This document shows positions 6,595-8,648 of a stretch of 8,648 nucleotides of DNA, piece by piece; the first letter of the stretch is position 1; the number at the start of each line of letters is the position of its first letter. The DNA is from Candidatus Poribacteria bacterium. GTDB lineage: Bacteria; Poribacteria; WGA-4E; WGA-3G. Location of the stretch: contig VXXH01000475.1 of the NCBI GenBank assembly GCA_009835515.1, positions 1 through 8,648 on the forward strand, in the 5' to 3' direction. The notes under the pieces were generated by a model that searched no databases, was not told where the DNA came from, and saw only the letters and a program-made list of their open reading frames with translations. The position numbers and the translations under genes were made by a program.

Positions 6595-7458
6595 TCAGTC
6601 GGATTCGGAAGCGGGCAGCACATCGCGTTCGACTTCGTGAACCTTGTCGGGAAAAGTCTCACCACGGATCCACATGACGGGTTGTCTTTTCCTGTTGTTG
6701 GGTGTAGGTGGACGTGCCCATTCCGCTTGTGCACTGAGGTAGTGGATGACATAACTGCGGCGGAATCGTAAACTGTGGTTGTCCATGCTCTTATGCAAGA
6801 GATGGCTATGAAACCAGATCACCGCACCGGGTGGCACCTCTACCGCAACGCCGTCTGCGTCGCGAACGCCCCGCGCCAATTTGAATTCCTGTTGTTGCGA
6901 ACCGTCGAGGTCGTCGTGCTCAAAGATATCCCATTTATGGCTACCCGGAACAACATAGAGACAACCGTTCTCACGATCCGCAGCATCAATAGCCGTCCAC
7001 GTCCCGACTGTCGTTTCTGTCCTAAACCGATTGCGGAAGTAGAACTTGTCTTGATGCCACGGGAAACCGAGACCGATCTTCGGTGCCTTCCAGATAAACA
7101 AATTATTGATGCCGAGGATGTCTGGACCGAGAATGTCAACAAGTGGGTCCGTTAAACGGGGATCGCGTACACGTGCGAGGAACTCTGGGGTGTAACAACT
7201 CGGATGGTGAATCTTGTGCATTGCATAGATGCCTTGTTTCTCTATTTTTCCGTCTCTGACGAGCGCGTTTTGATTAATGTTTGTGGATGGATACCGGCGT
7301 TTCCCGTCCACAACGTCTTCAGCAACTTGACGAAGTACATCGTTTTCCTCGGCGGTGAATACATTTAAACGGACGAGGTAACCGTTTTCGTTCCAATATG
7401 CTAACTCATCTAAGTTCAAACCAAAAGTCCGTTCCTGTGGTACTGATTCTGTGTGCAT
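6595..7458 (-). CDS. Phytanoyl-CoA dioxygenase family protein, second copy of tandem pair
   Basis: A 287-aa PhyH-family Fe(II)/2-oxoglutarate oxygenase with a complete active site: His135 and Asp137 in GFPWHQDKFYF, His222 in HSHLLHKSMDNHSLRFRR, and Arg233 eleven residues on as the 2-oxoglutarate-binding position. Other conserved segments are YWNENGYLVRL (21-31), DRENGCLYVVPGSHKW (161-176) and VEVPPGAVIWFHSHLLHKS (207-225). About 84% identical by hand count to the protein encoded immediately upstream; the main differences are at residues 41-75 and a five-residue RPPTP insertion at 249-253. No signal peptide, so cytoplasmic. The prime substrate is unknown. The ATG at 7458 has only an A-rich leader (AGAAAAT) where the sister gene has AGGAG, so translation is probably weaker or coupled. 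It is followed after 23 nt by the LamG gene. Confidence 0.93.
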   Translation of the reverse strand: MHTESVPQERTFGLNLDELAYWNENGYLVRLNVFTAEENDVLRQVAEDVVDGKRRYPSTNINQNALVRDGKIEKQGIYAMHKIHHPSCYTPEFLARVRDPRLTDPLVDILGPDILGINNLFIWKAPKIGLGFPWHQDKFYFRNRFRTETTVGTWTAIDAADRENGCLYVVPGSHKWDIFEHDDLDGSQQQEFKLARGVRDADGVAVEVPPGAVIWFHSHLLHKSMDNHSLRFRRSYVIHYLSAQAEWARPPTPNNRKRQPVMWIRGETFPDKVHEVERDVLPASESD

Positions 7459-7518
7459 TATTATTTTCTATTTCTGTAGTTGTGGGAGTGAGGGCAAAGC
7501 CTCAGAGATTTAGGTTTA

Positions 7519-8361
7519 CTATTCGGAGACGGGGATGACTTCGCGGGCAACCTCGTGAACCTTGTCGGGAAAAGTTTCACCGCGAACCCACATGACGGGT
7601 TGCCCCTTCCTACCATTCGCCCACTCCGCTTGCGCACTGAGATAATGGGCAACGAAACTACGGCGGAATCGCAGGCTATGATTGTCCATACTTTTATGCA
7701 GGAGATGGCTGTGGAACCAGATGACCGCACCGGGCGGCACCTCTACCGCGACACCGTCTGCGTCGCGGACACCCTGAGCCATTTTGAATTCCCGTTGTTG
7801 TGAACCGTCGAGGTCGTCATGCTCAAAGATATCCCATTTGTGGCTGCCGGGGATAACGTAGAGACACCCGTTCTCACGATCCGCTGGGTCAATCGCTGTC
7901 CATGTCCCGACTGTCGTTTCTGTCCTAAACCGAGTGCGGAAGTAGAACTTGTCTTGATGCCACGGAAAACCGAGACCAATCTTCGGGGCTTTCCAGATAA
8001 ACAACGTGTTGATGCCGAGAATATCCGGACCGAGAATGTCAACGATCGGATCGGTGAGACGCGGATCACGCACGCGGACGAGGAATTTTGGATCATAGCA
8101 GCTCGGAAAGTGGATCTTGTGCATCGCATAGATGCCTTGCTGCGCCGCTTTTCCATCCCTGACGAGGGCGTTCTGATCAATATGTTCAGGCGGAAACGGA
8201 CGTTTCCGGTCAACGATGTCTTCAGCAACTTGACGGAATGCATCGTTCTCTTCAGTCGTGAATACGCCTAAGCGGACGAGGTAACCGTTCTCGTTCCAGT
8301 ATGAAAGTTCCTCCTGACTCAATCCAAAATGCCGCGCTTGTGGTGTTGATGCTGTGCGCAT
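7519..8361 (-). CDS. Phytanoyl-CoA dioxygenase family protein, first copy of tandem pair
   Basis: A 280-aa PhyH-family oxygenase and first gene of the minus-strand block. Metal ligands are His135 and Asp137 (GFPWHQDKFYF) and His222; Arg233 is the predicted 2-oxoglutarate contact. It aligns with its downstream paralogue without gaps up to residue 248, then lacks five residues. The segment 201-230 is identical in the two proteins, while many codons differ silently at DNA level, which points to an older duplication held by purifying selection rather than a fresh copy. Start at 8361 is supported by AGGAG 6 nt upstream, and a TTGACT/TACTAT promoter lies about 60-90 bp further up. Cytoplasmic; the substrate cannot be named. 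The conserved HxxHKSMDNHS segment around the distal histidine could help place it in a subfamily. Confidence 0.93.
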   Translation of the reverse strand: MRTASTPQARHFGLSQEELSYWNENGYLVRLGVFTTEENDAFRQVAEDIVDRKRPFPPEHIDQNALVRDGKAAQQGIYAMHKIHFPSCYDPKFLVRVRDPRLTDPIVDILGPDILGINTLFIWKAPKIGLGFPWHQDKFYFRTRFRTETTVGTWTAIDPADRENGCLYVIPGSHKWDIFEHDDLDGSQQREFKMAQGVRDADGVAVEVPPGAVIWFHSHLLHKSMDNHSLRFRRSFVAHYLSAQAEWANGRKGQPVMWVRGETFPDKVHEVAREVIPVSE

Positions 8362-8367
8362 TGCTAT

Positions 8368-8372
8368 CTCCT
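8368..8372 (-). promoter_or_regulatory. Ribosome binding site of the first tandem PhyH gene
   Basis: AGGAG on the minus strand, 6 nt before the ATG at 8361-8359. The equivalent bases in front of the downstream paralogue read AGAAA, so the site is kept only in this copy. Confidence 0.8.
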
Positions 8373-8421
8373 ATTTCTGAGTTTGCGGTACCGAGGAAAA
8401 ATTCGCTAAACCGCTTTAAAA

Positions 8422-8449
8422 ATAGTAGCACGTTTGGTGAAAAAGTCAA
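8422..8449 (-). promoter_or_regulatory. Sigma70-type promoter of the PhyH-PhyH-LamG-pectate lyase block
   Basis: On the minus strand TTGACT (8449-8444) is followed after 16 nt by TACTAT (8427-8422), with TG-C directly before it as an extended -10. The start would fall near 8415, giving a leader of about 55 nt. The same TTGACT -35 is used by the promoter at 1749. Bases 8423-8430 also form one arm of an inverted repeat, which would place any bound regulator on the -10. Confidence 0.6.
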
Positions 8450-8480
8450 GAAAAATCAATTGGCACGATAATTGCTACTA
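8423..8480. repeat. Inverted repeat overlapping both divergent promoters (candidate operator)
   Basis: TAGTAGCA (8423-8430) and TGCTACTA (8473-8480) are perfect 8-bp inverted copies with 42 bp between them, about 50 bp centre to centre. The left arm covers the leftward -10; the right arm covers the -12 of the rightward sigma54-like element. The shared string read in each direction of transcription is TGCTACTA. It could be two half-sites for a looping regulator or simply two similar extended -10 elements. Confidence 0.4.
8461..8476 (+). promoter_or_regulatory. Sigma54-type -24/-12 promoter element pointing right
   Basis: TGGCACG (8461-8467), 4 nt, TTGCT (8472-8476). This matches the TGGCACG-N4-TTGCW consensus at every defined base, and GG and GC are exactly 10 nt apart as sigma54 requires. 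The predicted start is near 8487. No coding region follows before the window ends, so the controlled gene would lie to the right. An alternative reading is an extended -10 (TGCTACTAA, 8473-8481) used by sigma70 without a recognisable -35. Confidence 0.5.
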
Positions 8481-8489
8481 AAGTTAGCG

Positions 8490-8512
8490 TATGCTGATAC
8501 GTTCTCAGCATA
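8490..8512 (+). other. Hairpin just downstream of the predicted rightward start
   Basis: TATGCTGA (8490-8497) pairs with TCAGCATA (8505-8512) around a 7-nt loop, and a T5 run follows at 8517-8521 after AGGG. It could be a 5'-UTR stem or a weak terminator. CGTAT/ATACG (8488-8501) is a shorter competing stem. Confidence 0.4.
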
Positions 8513-8518
8513 AGGGTT

Positions 8519-8589
8519 TTTAGTTTACCTAAAATTGGTGTTCCACACTGCCAAGATGCCAGCACAGGTGGAGGAAACCGAAAACTAAA
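8519..8589 (+). other. Imperfect 71-nt inverted-repeat fold in non-coding DNA
   Basis: Outer arms TTTAGTTT (8519-8526) and AAACTAAA (8582-8589) are perfect complements. Inside, GGT/ACC and TTCC/GGAA (8537-8544 with 8573-8579) and CTG/CAG (8548-8550 with 8560-8562) can pair with bulges. It has no coding potential beyond ten-codon frames without ribosome sites. It could be a structured leader, a small RNA or a miniature repeat element; nothing identifies which. Confidence 0.3.
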
Positions 8590-8609
8590 CTGTCCTTGAT
8601 TGTATAACG

Positions 8610-8643
8610 TTAGAAAAATAAACACATTAGAAAAATAAACACA
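8610..8643. repeat. Perfect 17-bp tandem duplication at the right edge
   Basis: TTAGAAAAATAAACACA occurs at 8610-8626 and again directly at 8627-8643. The following bases do not start a third copy. It is very AT-rich and non-coding on both strands. Confidence 0.9.
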
Positions 8644-8648
8644 AAATA

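Noticed and set aside
7487..7508. Terminator or attenuator between the two tandem PhyH genes (GAGGC/GCCTC)
   Set aside because: Five base pairs with a bulge and a 3-nt loop, no T-run; too weak to call.
7819..8271. 150-codon open frame on the + strand, antisense to the first tandem PhyH gene
   Set aside because: Shadow of strongly conserved PhyH coding sequence; no ribosome site and no recognisable domain. Similar + frames at 6775-7155 (PhyH), 4677-5078 (pectate lyase) and 5906-6235 (LamG) were dismissed likewise.
8446..8511. 21-codon minus-strand frame (ATG at 8511) in front of the PhyH operon as a leader peptide
   Set aside because: No ribosome site, and it lies upstream of the predicted operon promoter, so it would not be in the transcript.
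8491..8589. Ten-codon + frames at 8491 and 8557
   Set aside because: Too short, no Shine-Dalgarno, and they lie within hairpin structures.
8610..8643. CRISPR-like or iteron array from the 17-bp repeats
   Set aside because: Only two direct copies with no spacer and AT-rich composition; a simple tandem duplication explains it.

Overview
The window reads as part of a bacterial genome with features I associate with Candidatus Poribacteria or a similar sponge- or sediment-associated lineage: three PhyH-family 2-oxoglutarate dioxygenases in 8.6 kb, a DUF362 protein, a Uma2-type nuclease with a charged C-terminal coiled coil, and secreted LamG and PL10 pectate lyase proteins. The lineage is an inference from gene content recalled from memory; no rRNA or marker gene is present. 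No tRNA, rRNA, CRISPR array, transposase or integrase was seen.

Left half (1-4667), all on the + strand. The window opens inside an acyl-CoA synthetase gene that is cut at its 5' end and closely resembles plant acyl-activating enzymes 17/18. After it comes a well-formed sigma70-type promoter (TTGACT, 17 nt, TATACT), a Uma2/DUF820 protein, a DUF362 protein and a compact 250-aa PhyH dioxygenase. The last two real starts (2647 and 3915) lie inside longer open frames and are set by good Shine-Dalgarno sequences. A short stretch able to form two competing hairpins separates DUF362 from PhyH.

Middle and right (4728-8361), all on the - strand and converging on the left block. In transcription order these are two PhyH paralogues (about 84% identical by hand count), a signal-peptide LamG protein and a signal-peptide PL10 pectate lyase. 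Gaps are 60, 23 and 5 nt, so this looks like one operon. Two exported proteins suited to binding and cleaving pectin- or uronate-like polysaccharide are therefore joined to two cytoplasmic non-heme iron oxygenases. The link suggests a catabolic or modifying pathway, but the oxygenase substrate cannot be read from the sequence.

Right edge (8362-8648) is non-coding and AT-rich. It holds a leftward TTGACT/TACTAT promoter with an extended -10 for the operon and, 11 bp further on, a full match to the sigma54 -24/-12 consensus pointing right. Both are overlapped by the two arms of an 8-bp inverted repeat (TAGTAGCA ... TGCTACTA). Beyond lie an 8-bp-stem hairpin, a larger imperfect fold and a perfect 17-bp tandem duplication. 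This compact divergent control region is the least ordinary part of the window; the gene it would serve to the right lies outside.
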